Positions 54,853 through 63,739 of a stretch of DNA of 64,000 nucleotides are shown one piece after another (the stretch's first letter is position 1; each line of letters begins with the position of its first letter). Position numbers and translations under genes: made by a program. Source of the DNA: Nocardioides sp. IC4_145 (GTDB lineage Bacteria; Actinomycetota; Actinomycetes; Propionibacteriales; Nocardioidaceae); contig NZ_JAANMS010000008.1 in assembly GCF_011250565.1 (NCBI RefSeq), positions 42,971 to 106,970 of the forward strand, written 5' to 3'. Below the pieces are notes generated by a model that was not told the DNA's origin, searched no databases, and saw only the letters and a program-made list of their open reading frames with translations.

Positions 54853-56205
54853 ATGACCGCCCTGCTCTACCTCCTCGGCGTGGTGACCTTCGTGGTCGCG
54901 ATCCTCGTCTCGATCGGTCTGCACGAGCTGGGCCACATGATCCCCGCGAAGGCGTTCGGCGGGAAGGTCACGCAGTACATGATCGGCTTCGGCCCGACCG
55001 TGTGGAGCAAGCGCGTCGGCGAGACCGAGTACGGCCTCAAGGCGATCCCGCTCGGCGGCTACGTGAAGATCGTCGGGATGCTGCCGCCGGGCGCCGCTGC
55101 GGTCGCCGACGAGGTGACGTACGACGAGCACGGCCAGCAGGTCGTCCGGGTGCGGAAGTCGAACACCGGCATGTTCACCCAGCTCATCTCCGACGCCCGC
55201 GCGGCCGAGTGGGAGCTGGTCGAGCCCGGCGACGACGAGCGGCTGTTCTACAAGATGCCGTGGTGGAAGAAGGTCGTCGTCATGGCCGGCGGCCCGACGG
55301 TCAACATCCTCATCGCCTTCGGCATCTATGCCTCTGTCTTCGGCACCTACGGCAACCCCGGTGACGTCGAGATCGAGCCGGTCGTCAGCTCGGTCCAGGA
55401 GTGCGTCGTGCCGGTCGAGGAGGACGGCCGCGTCTGCACCGCCGCCGACCCCGTCACCCCCGCGGTGCAGGCCGGCCTCGAGCCGGGCGACCGGTTCCTG
55501 GCCTTCAACGGCACGCGGATCGAGGACTGGCGCCAGCTGCAGGACCTCATCCGCGGCAACGACGACGGTCGCGCCGAGATCCTCATCGAGCGCGACGGCC
55601 GCGAGCGGACGGTCGTCACCAACACCACCGTCTCCGCCCGGCCGACCTCGGCGACCGACGAGACGCTGACCCAGGTCGGCTTCCTGGGCATCTCGCCGAG
55701 CGCGGACATCGCGACCGGCGGCATCGGCTACACGCTGGGCCAGATGGGTCAGATGACCAAGGACACGCTGGTGGCGCTCGCGACGCTCCCCGCGAAGGTG
55801 TGGGACGTCGCCCAGGCGATCGTCGGCCTGGAGGAGCGCGACCCCGAGGGCCCGGTCAGCATCGTCGGCGGTGGCCGCCTCGCCGGCGAGACGACCGCGC
55901 ATGAGGAGATCCCCGGCAACGACAAGCTGGCCTTCCTGCTGCTGCTCATCGCCGGCTTCAACTTCTTCATCGGCATGTTCAACTTCATCCCGCTGCTGCC
56001 GCTCGACGGGGGCCACATCGCCAGCGCCCTGTGGGAGGCCGTCCGCCGCGGGTTCGCCCGCGTCCTCGGCCGCCCCGACCCGGGGTACGTCGACGCGGCC
56101 AAGCTCCTGCCCGTCGCGTACGTCGTCGCCTCGGCCATGCTGGTCATGGGGGTCGTGCTCATCGTCGGCGACCTCGTGGTGCCGCTGCACCTGCCGGAGT
56201 CCTGA
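54853..56205 (+). CDS. Site-2 protease (RIP metalloprotease, RseP/Rip1-like)
   Basis: Intramembrane zinc protease cutting anti-sigma factors and similar membrane substrates. It has 450 residues. The HExxH motif is HELGHM (24-29) in the first membrane helix; the second site is FIPLLPLDGGHIA near the C-terminus. A PDZ domain lies around residues 195-265 (AGLEPGDRFLAFNGTRIEDW). It sits between dxr and ispG, matching the mycobacterial Rip1 location. Confidence 0.95.
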   Translation: MTALLYLLGVVTFVVAILVSIGLHELGHMIPAKAFGGKVTQYMIGFGPTVWSKRVGETEYGLKAIPLGGYVKIVGMLPPGAAAVADEVTYDEHGQQVVRVRKSNTGMFTQLISDARAAEWELVEPGDDERLFYKMPWWKKVVVMAGGPTVNILIAFGIYASVFGTYGNPGDVEIEPVVSSVQECVVPVEEDGRVCTAADPVTPAVQAGLEPGDRFLAFNGTRIEDWRQLQDLIRGNDDGRAEILIERDGRERTVVTNTTVSARPTSATDETLTQVGFLGISPSADIATGGIGYTLGQMGQMTKDTLVALATLPAKVWDVAQAIVGLEERDPEGPVSIVGGGRLAGETTAHEEIPGNDKLAFLLLLIAGFNFFIGMFNFIPLLPLDGGHIASALWEAVRRGFARVLGRPDPGYVDAAKLLPVAYVVASAMLVMGVVLIVGDLVVPLHLPES

Positions 56206-56234
56206 GCGGCGTCCGGCGCCCTCGGGCCGCGCCG

Positions 56235-56240
56235 TACCCT
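56235..56240 (+). promoter_or_regulatory. -10 TACCCT, leaderless start of ispG
   Basis: TACCCT, 7 nt, then ATG 56248. The same TACCCTTG word precedes proS. Confidence 0.55.
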
Positions 56241-56247
56241 TGAGGAC

Positions 56248-57399
56248 ATGACCGCCATCAGCCTCGGCATGCCCGCGGCACCGCCGCCGGTGCTCGCGCC
56301 GCGCCGACAGACCCGTCAGATCCAGGTCGGCAAGGTCGGTGTCGGCAGCGACCACCCGATCTCGGTGCAGTCGATGACGACGACGGTCACCGCGGACGTC
56401 AACGCGACCCTCCAGCAGATCGCCGAGCTGACCGCGTCGGGCTGCGACATCGTTCGTGTCGCCTGCCCGAGCCAGGACGACGCCGAGGCGCTCCCGGCCA
56501 TCGCCGCGAAGAGCCAGATCCCGGTCATCGCCGACATCCACTTCCAGCCGAAGTACGTCTTCGCAGCCATCGACGCCGGCTGCGCCGCGGTCCGCGTCAA
56601 CCCCGGCAACATCAAGAGGTTCGACGACCAGGTCAAGGAGATCGCCCGCGCGGCGGCCGACCGCGGCACCTCCATCCGGATCGGCGTCAACGCCGGCTCG
56701 CTCGACAAGCGGTTGATGGAGAAGTACGGCAAGGCCACCCCCGAGGCGCTGGTGGAGTCCGCGAAGTGGGAGGCGAGCCTCTTCGAGGAGCACGGCTTCC
56801 GCGACTTCAAGATCTCGGTGAAGCACAACGACCCGGTCGTCATGGTCCGCGCCTACGAGCTGCTCGCGGCCGAGGGCGACTGGCCGCTGCACCTCGGGGT
56901 GACCGAGGCGGGGCCGGCGTTCCAGGGCACGATCAAGTCCGCGACCGCGTTCGGCGCGCTGCTCTCCCAGGGCATCGGCGACACGATCCGGGTCTCGCTC
57001 TCCGCGCCCCCGGTCGAGGAGGTCAAGGTCGGGCTCCAGATCCTGGAGTCGCTCAACCTGCGGCCCCGCCGCCTCGAGATCGTCTCCTGCCCCTCGTGCG
57101 GCCGCGCCCAGGTCGACGTCTACAAGCTCGCCGACGAGGTGACCGCCGGCCTCGAGGGCATGGAGGTCCCGCTGCGCGTGGCCGTCATGGGCTGCGTCGT
57201 CAACGGCCCGGGCGAGGCCCGCGAGGCCGACCTCGGCGTCGCCTCGGGCAACGGCAAGGGCCAGATCTTCGTCAAGGGCGAGGTCATCAAGACCGTGCCG
57301 GAGTCGCAGATCGTGGAGACCCTCATCGAGGAGGCCATGCGGATCGCCGAGGGCATGGAGTCCGTCGACGGCGCCGGCGCCCAGGTCACGGTCGGCTGA
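56248..57399 (+). CDS. ispG: (E)-4-hydroxy-3-methylbut-2-enyl-diphosphate synthase IspG
   Basis: Iron-sulfur enzyme of the MEP pathway. It has 383 residues. The TIM-barrel part begins [15 protein letters not shown]; the [4Fe-4S] ligands are C281 and C284 (SCPSCGRAQ), C316 ([10 protein letters not shown]) and the following Glu. Own leaderless-type promoter although it sits after dxr and rip. Confidence 0.98.
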   Translation: MTAISLGMPAAPPPVLAPRRQTRQIQVGKVGVGSDHPISVQSMTTTVTADVNATLQQIAELTASGCDIVRVACPSQDDAEALPAIAAKSQIPVIADIHFQPKYVFAAIDAGCAAVRVNPGNIKRFDDQVKEIARAAADRGTSIRIGVNAGSLDKRLMEKYGKATPEALVESAKWEASLFEEHGFRDFKISVKHNDPVVMVRAYELLAAEGDWPLHLGVTEAGPAFQGTIKSATAFGALLSQGIGDTIRVSLSAPPVEEVKVGLQILESLNLRPRRLEIVSCPSCGRAQVDVYKLADEVTAGLEGMEVPLRVAVMGCVVNGPGEAREADLGVASGNGKGQIFVKGEVIKTVPESQIVETLIEEAMRIAEGMESVDGAGAQVTVG

Positions 57400-57425
57400 C
57401 GCCGCCTGGCACGAGCCGGACCCCG

Positions 57426-57431
57426 TAGGCT
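57426..57431 (+). promoter_or_regulatory. -10 TAGGCT, leaderless start of the GNAT gene
   Basis: TAGGCT, 6 nt, then GTG 57438. Confidence 0.55.
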
Positions 57432-57437
57432 GCCGAC

Positions 57438-58283
57438 GTGCTGTCGACCCGGTCCGGTGTGCGCCCCCTCGGGGCGGCCGACCTGGCCGCCTTCCTCGAC
57501 CTCGCCGGGCGCGACCCGGTGGTCAACGTCTTCGCGGACTACCGCGCCCGCACCACCAACCTCGAGCCCCGTTGGCTCGGCGGGGAGATGTGGGGCCGCT
57601 TCGACGGCGGTGAGCTCGTCGCGGCCTGCCACGTCGGGGCCAACCTGGTTCCGGTCCAGGCCGGGCCGGACGACGCTCGCGCGTTCGCCGAGCGGGCGTT
57701 GAGCCGCGGCCGCACGGTGTCCACGATCGTCGGGCCGCACGCCGCGGTCGAGGCGCTGTGGGAGGGCGTGTCCCCCGGCTGGGACCGTCCGCGCGAGGCC
57801 CGCTGGCGCCAGCCCCACCTCGAGATCGCCGGTCCGCCGCAGATCGAGCCGGACCCGCGGGTGCGGCGTACGACCCGGCAGGACATGCCCGAGCTCTATC
57901 CCGCGTGCGTGGCGATGTACACCGAGGAGGTCGGCGTCTCGCCCGAGCACGGGGGAGGGGCCGAGCTCTACCGCGCCCGGGTCACCCAGCTGATGAGCCG
58001 CGGGTGGTCCTTCGCCGCCTTCGAGGGCGACCGGTTGATCTTCAAGGCCGAGGTCGCCTGCGCCTCCCCGCACGCCGCCCAGATCCAGGGCGTCTGGGTG
58101 CCGCCCGACCAGCGCGGCCACGGCCTGGCCGCGCACGGCATGGCCGCGGTCGTGGAGATGGTCCGCGCCGAGGTCGCGCCGGTCGTCTCGCTCTACGTCA
58201 ACGAGTGGAACGAGCCCGCCCGCCGCGCCTACGCCCGCGTCGGCTTCGCCGAGACCGCCCGGTTCTCCACCGTGATGTTCTGA
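57438..58283 (+). CDS. GNAT acetyltransferase with N-terminal DUF4081
   Basis: A 281-residue protein. Residues 1-130 match the DUF4081 type found before GNAT domains in actinobacteria (LAAFLDLAGRDPVVNVFADYR). The GNAT half has VWVPPDQRGHGLAAHGMAAV as the acetyl-CoA loop and YVNEWNEPARRAYARVGF. Substrate unknown. This gene typically follows ispG in related genomes, as I recall. Leaderless-type start. Confidence 0.88.
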   Translation: MLSTRSGVRPLGAADLAAFLDLAGRDPVVNVFADYRARTTNLEPRWLGGEMWGRFDGGELVAACHVGANLVPVQAGPDDARAFAERALSRGRTVSTIVGPHAAVEALWEGVSPGWDRPREARWRQPHLEIAGPPQIEPDPRVRRTTRQDMPELYPACVAMYTEEVGVSPEHGGGAELYRARVTQLMSRGWSFAAFEGDRLIFKAEVACASPHAAQIQGVWVPPDQRGHGLAAHGMAAVVEMVRAEVAPVVSLYVNEWNEPARRAYARVGFAETARFSTVMF

Positions 58284-58319
58284 CCGGCGCCCCGACACGC
58301 CTCTGACAGGGTGGGCGAC

Positions 58320-58682
58320 ATGAGCCTGCCCCTGAGCGCCAAGGTCCTCGCCACCGGCTTCACCGTCAGCGGGGTCGTCCACCTCGTCAAGCCGGAGGTC
58401 TTCGAGCCGCTCATGCCGGCCTGGGTGCCGGCCCACCGCGAGGTCATCTACGCCAGTGGCGTGGCCGAGCTGGTGTGCGCCGCGGGCATGGCGGTGCCTG
58501 CCACCCGCAAGGTCGCCGGCTACGCCAGCGTGGCCGTGCTCCTGGGCGTCTTCCCGGGCAACGTCAAGATGGCGCAGGACTCGCTCAGGACCCGCAGCAC
58601 CCGCTTCAAGGCGATCGCGATCGGCCGCCTGCCGATGCAGCTGCCGATGATCCGGGCGGCACTCAAGGCCGCCCGGAGCTGA
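58320..58682 (+). CDS. DoxX-like small membrane protein
   Basis: A 120-residue protein with four hydrophobic segments typical of DoxX-like proteins ([35 protein letters not shown]). Function in this organism is unknown; relatives are linked to quinone or redox processes. ATG 58320 preferred over GTG 58311. A weak CAGGGT 7 nt upstream could be a leaderless-type -10. Confidence 0.8.
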   Translation: MSLPLSAKVLATGFTVSGVVHLVKPEVFEPLMPAWVPAHREVIYASGVAELVCAAGMAVPATRKVAGYASVAVLLGVFPGNVKMAQDSLRTRSTRFKAIAIGRLPMQLPMIRAALKAARS

Positions 58683-58697
58683 CCCGGCGGGCGGCCG

Positions 58698-58703
58698 TAC
58701 CCT
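58698..58703 (+). promoter_or_regulatory. -10 TACCCT, leaderless start of proS
   Basis: TACCCT, 7 nt, then ATG 58711. Confidence 0.55.
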
Positions 58704-58710
58704 TGCGCCC

Positions 58711-60489
58711 ATGACCGCCCGGATCCTGCGCATGTCGAGCCTCTTCGTCCGCACGCTGCGCGACGACCCGGCGGACGCGGAGGTCCCCAGCCACAAGCTG
58801 CTCGTCCGGGCCGGCTACATCCGCCGCGCCGCCCCCGGCATCTACACCTGGCTGCCGCTGGGCCTGCGCGTGCTGCGCCGGGTCGAGGACATCATCCGCG
58901 AGGAGATGGACGCGATCGGCGCGCAAGAGGTCAGCTTCCCCGCGCTGCTGCCGCGCGAGCCCTACGAGGCGACCAACCGCTGGACGGAGTACGGCGACGG
59001 GCTGTTCCGCCTGCAGGACCGCAAGGGCGGCGACTACCTGCTCGGCCCGACGCACGAGGAGATGTTCACGCTCCTCGTCAAGGACCTGTACTCCTCCTAC
59101 AAGGACCTCCCGCTCGCGCTGTACCAGATCCAGACCAAGTACCGCGACGAGGCGCGTCCGCGCGCCGGCCTGCTGCGCGGCCGCGAGTTCATCATGAAGG
59201 ACTCCTACTCCTTCGACGTCGACGACGCCGGCCTGGACGAGAGCTACCAGAAGCACCGCGACGCCTACGTCCGGATCTTCGACAAGCTCGGGTTCTCCTA
59301 CGTCATCGTCTCGGCGCACTCCGGCGCGATGGGCGGCTCGAAGTCCGAGGAGTTCCTGGCCCGCGCTGCGGTCGGCGAGGACACCTTCGTGCAGTGCACG
59401 GTGTGCGACTACGCCGCCAACGTCGAGGCGGTCGAAATCCCCGCGCCGGCACCCGTGCCGTACGACGACGCGCCGGCCGCCCACGCGGAGGCAACCCCCG
59501 GCACGCCGACCATCGAGACCCTCGTCGACCACCTCAACGCTGCGTTCCCGCGCAATGACCGGTCCTGGACCGCCGCGGACACGCTGAAGAACGTTCTGCT
59601 CCTCCTCGAGCACCCCGACGGGTCGACCGAGCCGCTGGCGATCGGTCTCCCCGGCGACCGCGAGGTCGACGAGAAGCGCCTCGAGGCCCACGTCTACCCG
59701 GCGTCGTTCCGCCCCTTCGGCGAGGACGACTTCGCCGCGTACCCCGACCTGGCCAAGGGCTACATCGGCCCCCGCGTCCTCGGCGAGGAGAGCGCAACCG
59801 GCATCCGCTACCTCGTCGACCCGCGCGTCGTCGAGGGCAGCCGCTGGGTCACCGGTGCCGACGTCGAGGGCTCCCATGTCCTGGAGCTCGTCGCCGGCCG
59901 GGACTTCACCCCGGACGGCACGATCGAGGCCGCCGAGGTGCGCGCGGGGGACCCGTGCCCCCGGCTGGACGGCGGCACCCTGCAGGCGGAGCGCGGGCTG
60001 GAGATGGGCCACATCTTCCAGCTCGGCCGGAAGTTCGCCGAGGCGCTTGACCTCAAGGTGCTCGACGAGAACGGCAAGCTCGTCACCGTCACCATGGGCT
60101 CCTACGGCATCGGTCCCTCGCGAGCCGTCGCCGCGATCGCCGAGGGCACCGCCGACGAGCAGGGGCTGTGCTGGCCCCGCCACGTCGCGCCGGCCGACGT
60201 CCACCTGGTCGCGACCGGCAAGGACGAGGCGGTCTTCGCCGCCGCCGAGCGCGTCGCCCACGAGCTGTCCAAGCAGGGCATCGAGGTGCTCTACGACGAC
60301 CGTCCCGGCAAGGTCAGCCCCGGCGTGAAGTTCAAGGACGCCGAGCTCATCGGCGTGCCGACGATCGTCGTGGTCGGCAAGGGCCTGGCCGACGGGGTCA
60401 TCGAGGTCAAGGACCGCCGGACCGGCGAGCGCGAGCAGGTGCCGGCCGACCACGTGGTCGACCACCTCGTCCGGCTGGTCCGCGCCTGA
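58711..60489 (+). CDS. proS: Prolyl-tRNA synthetase (bacterial type, with editing domain)
   Basis: Charges tRNA-Pro. It has 592 residues. Class II motif 2 is in [21 protein letters not shown], split between residues 145-165; motif 3 is [14 protein letters not shown]. The inserted editing domain covers about 225-395. The C-terminal anticodon-binding domain ends the protein ([19 protein letters not shown] segment, [12 protein letters not shown]). ATG 58711 matches the usual N-terminus [13 protein letters not shown]. Confidence 0.97.
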   Translation: MTARILRMSSLFVRTLRDDPADAEVPSHKLLVRAGYIRRAAPGIYTWLPLGLRVLRRVEDIIREEMDAIGAQEVSFPALLPREPYEATNRWTEYGDGLFRLQDRKGGDYLLGPTHEEMFTLLVKDLYSSYKDLPLALYQIQTKYRDEARPRAGLLRGREFIMKDSYSFDVDDAGLDESYQKHRDAYVRIFDKLGFSYVIVSAHSGAMGGSKSEEFLARAAVGEDTFVQCTVCDYAANVEAVEIPAPAPVPYDDAPAAHAEATPGTPTIETLVDHLNAAFPRNDRSWTAADTLKNVLLLLEHPDGSTEPLAIGLPGDREVDEKRLEAHVYPASFRPFGEDDFAAYPDLAKGYIGPRVLGEESATGIRYLVDPRVVEGSRWVTGADVEGSHVLELVAGRDFTPDGTIEAAEVRAGDPCPRLDGGTLQAERGLEMGHIFQLGRKFAEALDLKVLDENGKLVTVTMGSYGIGPSRAVAAIAEGTADEQGLCWPRHVAPADVHLVATGKDEAVFAAAERVAHELSKQGIEVLYDDRPGKVSPGVKFKDAELIGVPTIVVVGKGLADGVIEVKDRRTGEREQVPADHVVDHLVRLVRA

Positions 60490-60503
60490 CGCCGAGGCGC
60501 CGC

Positions 60504-60640
60504 TCCTGCAGGGTCGCCCTGCAGGAAGGTGCAATGCACGAACCTGAGGAGTCGCGGGCATCGACCCGGTGGCCCCGCGTGCTGCAAGGTCGTCCCCGAG
60601 GGAGCTCCCCGTCGGTCCCCACCTCGGACGGCTCCCTCGG
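60504..60640 (+). repeat. Hairpins at convergent proS/DUF4439 junction
   Basis: 60504-60526: perfect 10-bp arms (TCCTGCAGGG and its complement) with a TCG loop. 60596-60605 and 60631-60640: CCGAGGGAGC and its complement, 25-nt loop. They can terminate transcription from both sides. The 166-nt gap shows nothing else. Confidence 0.65.
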
Positions 60641-60655
60641 ACCCACGTGTCCGGG

Positions 60656-61093
60656 TCACCAACGGTCCGCGTGCTCGCCCACCCCGGGGAACATCTCGGG
60701 AGTTCCCCGGAAGGCGAGCCCGCGGACCGCTGTGCGTACCAGCACCTCGACCGCCCACCGGCGCAGGTCGTCGGCCGTGTGCCCCACGAGCGAGGCGTAC
60801 GCCGCCGCGCAGTCGGTCTCCAGCTCCCGCGCCCGCCGCTCGACGGCCGGCACCGCGGCCAGCCGGTCCGGCAGCTCGTAGGCCGGCTCCGCGGCCACCG
60901 GCTCGGCCCCTCGGTCCCGGAGCTCGCGCTCGAGCCGGTCGCGCTGCGCCCGGTGCTGGACGTAGGCGTCCTGGAGCGCGGCGTACAGCCCGGGGGAGCC
61001 GGACTCCGACGTCTGCGCGCCGAGGGCACCGACGACGTGGAGGGCGGCGTGCTCGGCCGCGAGGGTCGCCTGGAGGGCGTCGAGCGTGGTCAT
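60656..61093 (-). CDS. DUF4439 ferritin-like domain protein
   Basis: A 145-residue, mostly helical protein (LQATLAAEHAALHVVGALG, QDAYVQHRAQRDRLEREL) matching the actinobacterial DUF4439 ferritin-like group. Glu and His residues at helix positions suit a ferritin-like bundle, but whether it binds metal is unknown. ATG overlaps the stop of the upstream lipoprotein gene by 4 bp (ATGA), so the two are made together. Confidence 0.8.
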   Translation of the reverse strand: MTTLDALQATLAAEHAALHVVGALGAQTSESGSPGLYAALQDAYVQHRAQRDRLERELRDRGAEPVAAEPAYELPDRLAAVPAVERRARELETDCAAAYASLVGHTADDLRRWAVEVLVRTAVRGLAFRGTPEMFPGVGEHADRW

Positions 61094-61623
61094 GCGCCGG
61101 TTCCCGGGCGGCGGGGGAGCAGCACGAGCTGCTGGGCGACCGCGGCGGCCATCGAGGCGAGCAGCTGCGCGAGCTGTCCACTGTCGGCGCGGACGGCCTG
61201 GTCGGCCAGCCGGCGCTGGGTGGCGGCCGCCCGACGGCGGACCAGCGCGAGGGCCGCGGCGGCGTCCGCGGTCGGCGGCGCGGCGGGCCCGCGCTGCTCG
61301 CCCTCGAGCGCCGCGAGGTGGGCGACGTGGCTGTCCTCGAGCCCTGCGAGGACGTCGCGCAGGCGCGGGTGCCGCACCCGCACCGCGGCGACGAGGGCCA
61401 GGGCCTCGGCGAGCCCGCCGACCGCCTCCTCGACGAGCGCCTCGTCGGCGTCCGGGTCGGGTGCCGGCTCCGGCGCGGAGCCGTCGGAGGGGTCCGTTCG
61501 GGGCAGCAGGTCGCCCACGTCGGAGGCGTCGCAGGCGCCCAGGGAGCCGGCCAGGAGGGGCACCAGCGTGACGGTGCCCACGCCGACGACGGCGCGTCGG
61601 GACGCGGGCGGCAGGAGAGGCAC
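61090..61623 (-). CDS. Hypothetical lipoprotein
   Basis: A 177-residue protein with a signal peptide (MPLLPPASRRAVVGVG) that carries an SRR pair and ends in lipobox GSLGAC. The mature part begins with an acidic Asp/Pro-rich linker (PEPAPDPDADEALVEEA), then an Ala-rich helical domain with conserved-looking HxxH-type histidines (RHPRLRDVL, DSHVAHLAAL), reminiscent of ferritin-like bundles. I cannot name it. GTG start with TAGGGT 6 nt upstream. It is coupled to the DUF4439 gene. Confidence 0.72.
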   Translation of the reverse strand: MPLLPPASRRAVVGVGTVTLVPLLAGSLGACDASDVGDLLPRTDPSDGSAPEPAPDPDADEALVEEAVGGLAEALALVAAVRVRHPRLRDVLAGLEDSHVAHLAALEGEQRGPAAPPTADAAAALALVRRRAAATQRRLADQAVRADSGQLAQLLASMAAAVAQQLVLLPRRPGTGA

Positions 61624-61629
61624 GGCGCG

Positions 61630-61635
61630 ACCCTA
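61630..61635 (-). promoter_or_regulatory. -10 TAGGGT, leaderless start of the lipoprotein gene
   Basis: Minus-strand TAGGGT, 6 nt, then GTG 61623. Confidence 0.55.
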
Positions 61636-61655
61636 GCCTCCGTCCCGTGCCGGGC

Positions 61656-61661
61656 TATGGT
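61656..61661 (+). promoter_or_regulatory. Candidate -10 (TATGGT) for rimP-nusA
   Basis: TATGGT 50 nt before the rimP GTG, back to back with the lipoprotein promoter. A GGGAGG ribosome binding site precedes rimP, so this transcript has a leader. Confidence 0.45.
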
Positions 61662-61711
61662 GTCCGGACGCTGGGAACCGCAGGACAACAGAACAGGGAG
61701 GTCGCCCACCC

Positions 61712-62218
61712 GTGACCACAGGCAAGCAGGACGCCGTCCGGGGTCGGATCGAGGAGGAGCTCCGCGACCCCCTGCAGGTGCTGGGCCTCGACGTCGAGGC
61801 CGTCGAGATCACCCCCGCCGGCAAGCGCCGCGTGCTCCGGGTCGCGGTCGACAAGGACGGGGGCGTCACCCTCGACGACGTCGCGGACGCCACCCGTGAG
61901 GTCGACCGGGTGCTCGAGGCCTCCGACGTGATGGGCGAGCAGCCCTACACCCTCGAGGTCACCTCCCGCGGCGTCGACCGCCCCCTCACCCTTCCGCGCC
62001 ACTGGCGGCGCAACGCCACCCGGCTGGTCAAGGCCACGACGACCGCCGGCGAGACCCTCACCGGGCGGATCACCTCCTCCGACGAGGAGGGCGTCACCCT
62101 CGACGTCACCGGCCGCGAGCGGCGGCTGGCGTACGCCGACGTCGCCAAGGCGCTGGTGCAGGTCGAGTTCAACCGCAAGACCGACCCCGACGAGGGTCTC
62201 GACGAGGAGGAGTCCTGA
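61712..62218 (+). CDS. rimP: Ribosome maturation factor RimP
   Basis: Needed for 30S assembly. It has 168 residues with [26 protein letters not shown] and the [15 protein letters not shown] motif; the C-terminal SH3-like part ends [13 protein letters not shown] start. Its TGA overlaps the nusA ATG by one base (TGATG). Standard rimP-nusA-ylxR-infB operon. Confidence 0.97.
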   Translation: MTTGKQDAVRGRIEEELRDPLQVLGLDVEAVEITPAGKRRVLRVAVDKDGGVTLDDVADATREVDRVLEASDVMGEQPYTLEVTSRGVDRPLTLPRHWRRNATRLVKATTTAGETLTGRITSSDEEGVTLDVTGRERRLAYADVAKALVQVEFNRKTDPDEGLDEEES

Positions 62219-63192
62219 TGGACATCGACCTGAGCATCCTGCGGATGCTGGAGCGGGAGAAGGAGATCTCCTTCGACGTCCTCGTCGAGGCAATCGAGCA
62301 GGCCCTGCTCACGGCGTACCACAAGACCCCGGGCGCGCAGGAGCGCGCGCGCGTCGAGCTGGACCGCAAGTCCGGCCACGTCACGGTGCTGGCCACCGAG
62401 GTCGACGACGACGGCAACCCGGTGGGGGAGTACGACGACACCCCCCAGGGCTTCGGCCGCATCGCCGCGACGACCGCGAAGCAGATCATGCTCCAGCGCC
62501 TGCGCGACGCCGAGGACGAGATCCGGTTCGGTGAGTTCTCCGGCCGGGAGGGCGACATCATCTCCGGTGTCATCCAGCAGGGCCGCAACCCCGACGACGT
62601 CATGGTTGACCTCGGCAAGATCGAGGCGCTGCTGCCGGTCAGCGAGCGCGTGCCGGGCGAGGACTACCGCCACGGCACGCGGATCAAGTGCCTGGTCGTC
62701 TCGGTGCGCAAGGGCATGCGCGGCCCCCAGGTCACGCTGTCGCGCTCGCACCCGAACCTGGTCAAGAAGCTCTTCGCGCTCGAGGTCCCCGAGATCGCCG
62801 ACGGCACCGTCGAGATCGCAGCGATCGCCCGCGAGGCGGGCCACCGCACCAAGATCGCGGTCCACAGCAGCACGCCCGGGGTCAACCCCAAGGGCGCGTG
62901 CATCGGCCCGATGGGCCAGCGGGTGCGCAACGTGATGGCCGAGCTGAATGGCGAGAAGATCGACATCGTCGACTGGTCCGAGGACCCGGCGACGATGGTG
63001 GCCCACGCGCTGTCCCCGGCCCGGGTCACCTCCGTCGAGGTCGTGGACGCCGCCGCCCGCTCCGCGCGCGTCGTGGTGCCGGACTTCCAGCTCTCCCTCG
63101 CCATCGGCAAGGAGGGCCAGAACGCCCGCCTGGCCGCCCGGCTGACCGGCTGGCGCATCGACATCCGTTCCGACGAGGGCGACGACGCCTGA
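62218..63192 (+). CDS. nusA: Transcription termination/antitermination factor NusA
   Basis: RNA polymerase-bound factor affecting pausing and termination. It has 324 residues, the short actinobacterial form without E. coli AR repeats. The N-terminal domain covers 1-105, S1 about 110-180 ([11 protein letters not shown]), and two KH domains follow ([15 protein letters not shown] and [19 protein letters not shown]). It ends in a short acidic tail. Confidence 0.97.
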   Translation: MDIDLSILRMLEREKEISFDVLVEAIEQALLTAYHKTPGAQERARVELDRKSGHVTVLATEVDDDGNPVGEYDDTPQGFGRIAATTAKQIMLQRLRDAEDEIRFGEFSGREGDIISGVIQQGRNPDDVMVDLGKIEALLPVSERVPGEDYRHGTRIKCLVVSVRKGMRGPQVTLSRSHPNLVKKLFALEVPEIADGTVEIAAIAREAGHRTKIAVHSSTPGVNPKGACIGPMGQRVRNVMAELNGEKIDIVDWSEDPATMVAHALSPARVTSVEVVDAAARSARVVVPDFQLSLAIGKEGQNARLAARLTGWRIDIRSDEGDDA

Positions 63193-63264
63193 CCTGTCGC
63201 GGACCTGTCGCCGGACCTGGCGCCGGCCCGGCCCTCCCGGTTCGGGAATGCGCCGACGACCCGG

Positions 63265-63270
63265 TAGGGT
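63265..63270 (+). promoter_or_regulatory. -10 TAGGGT upstream of ylxR
   Basis: TAGGGT with 8 nt to GTG 63279. ATG 63273 is only 2 nt away, too close to be on the transcript, so the hexamer favours the GTG start. Confidence 0.5.
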
Positions 63271-63278
63271 TGATGCCA

Positions 63279-63617
63279 GTGGTTCGCTCTCCCCAGTCCT
63301 TCGCACGCCCGGACGACATCGACCCCTCGGGGCCGGTCCGGACCTGTGTGGGTTGTCGGAAGCGGGCCGCCAAGCGCGAGTTGTTGCGGGTGACCGCCGG
63401 CTCGGACAGCGACGGCCAGCCGGCCGTGGTGCCCGATCCGACAGCCACCGCTCCGAGGCGTGGTGCCCACCTGCACCCCACCCAGGAGTGCTTCGACCTC
63501 GCGGTGCGCCGGAAGGCGTTCGGCCGGGCCCTGAGGACCAGTGGCACGCCCGGGCTCTCCAGCGCACCGGTGGCCGAGCACCTCGCTCGCTCGCACGTCC
63601 GACCTGTCAACACCTGA
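63279..63617 (+). CDS. YlxR family RNA-binding protein (DUF448)
   Basis: About 112 residues (114 if ATG 63273 is used). The family signature is GPVRTCVGCRKRAAKRELLR, with RRGAHLHPTQECFDLAVRRKAFGRAL later. YlxR proteins are nucleoid- or RNA-linked regulators. The RTCVGCR pair of cysteines is intact. It lies between nusA and infB as usual. GTG 63279 is preferred from the promoter spacing. Confidence 0.88.
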   Translation: MVRSPQSFARPDDIDPSGPVRTCVGCRKRAAKRELLRVTAGSDSDGQPAVVPDPTATAPRRGAHLHPTQECFDLAVRRKAFGRALRTSGTPGLSSAPVAEHLARSHVRPVNT

Positions 63618-63739
63618 TGCACACGACCAGGAACTGGAGCAGCAGCTCATGAGCACTCGATGAGTACTTCCCAATGAGTTTGCACAACCACCAACGGTCC
63701 TAGGACGCCGAGCGCGGGTCTGGGGCCAGAAGGAGAAAC

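Noticed and set aside
60535..60881. Open frame from ATG 60535 with an upstream AAGGTG
   Set aside because: It continues antisense into the DUF4439 gene and is Ser/Arg-rich without any domain.
63618..63739. Short ORF or regulatory RNA between ylxR and infB
   Set aside because: Only an 11-codon frame without ribosome binding site and no stable stem could be seen.
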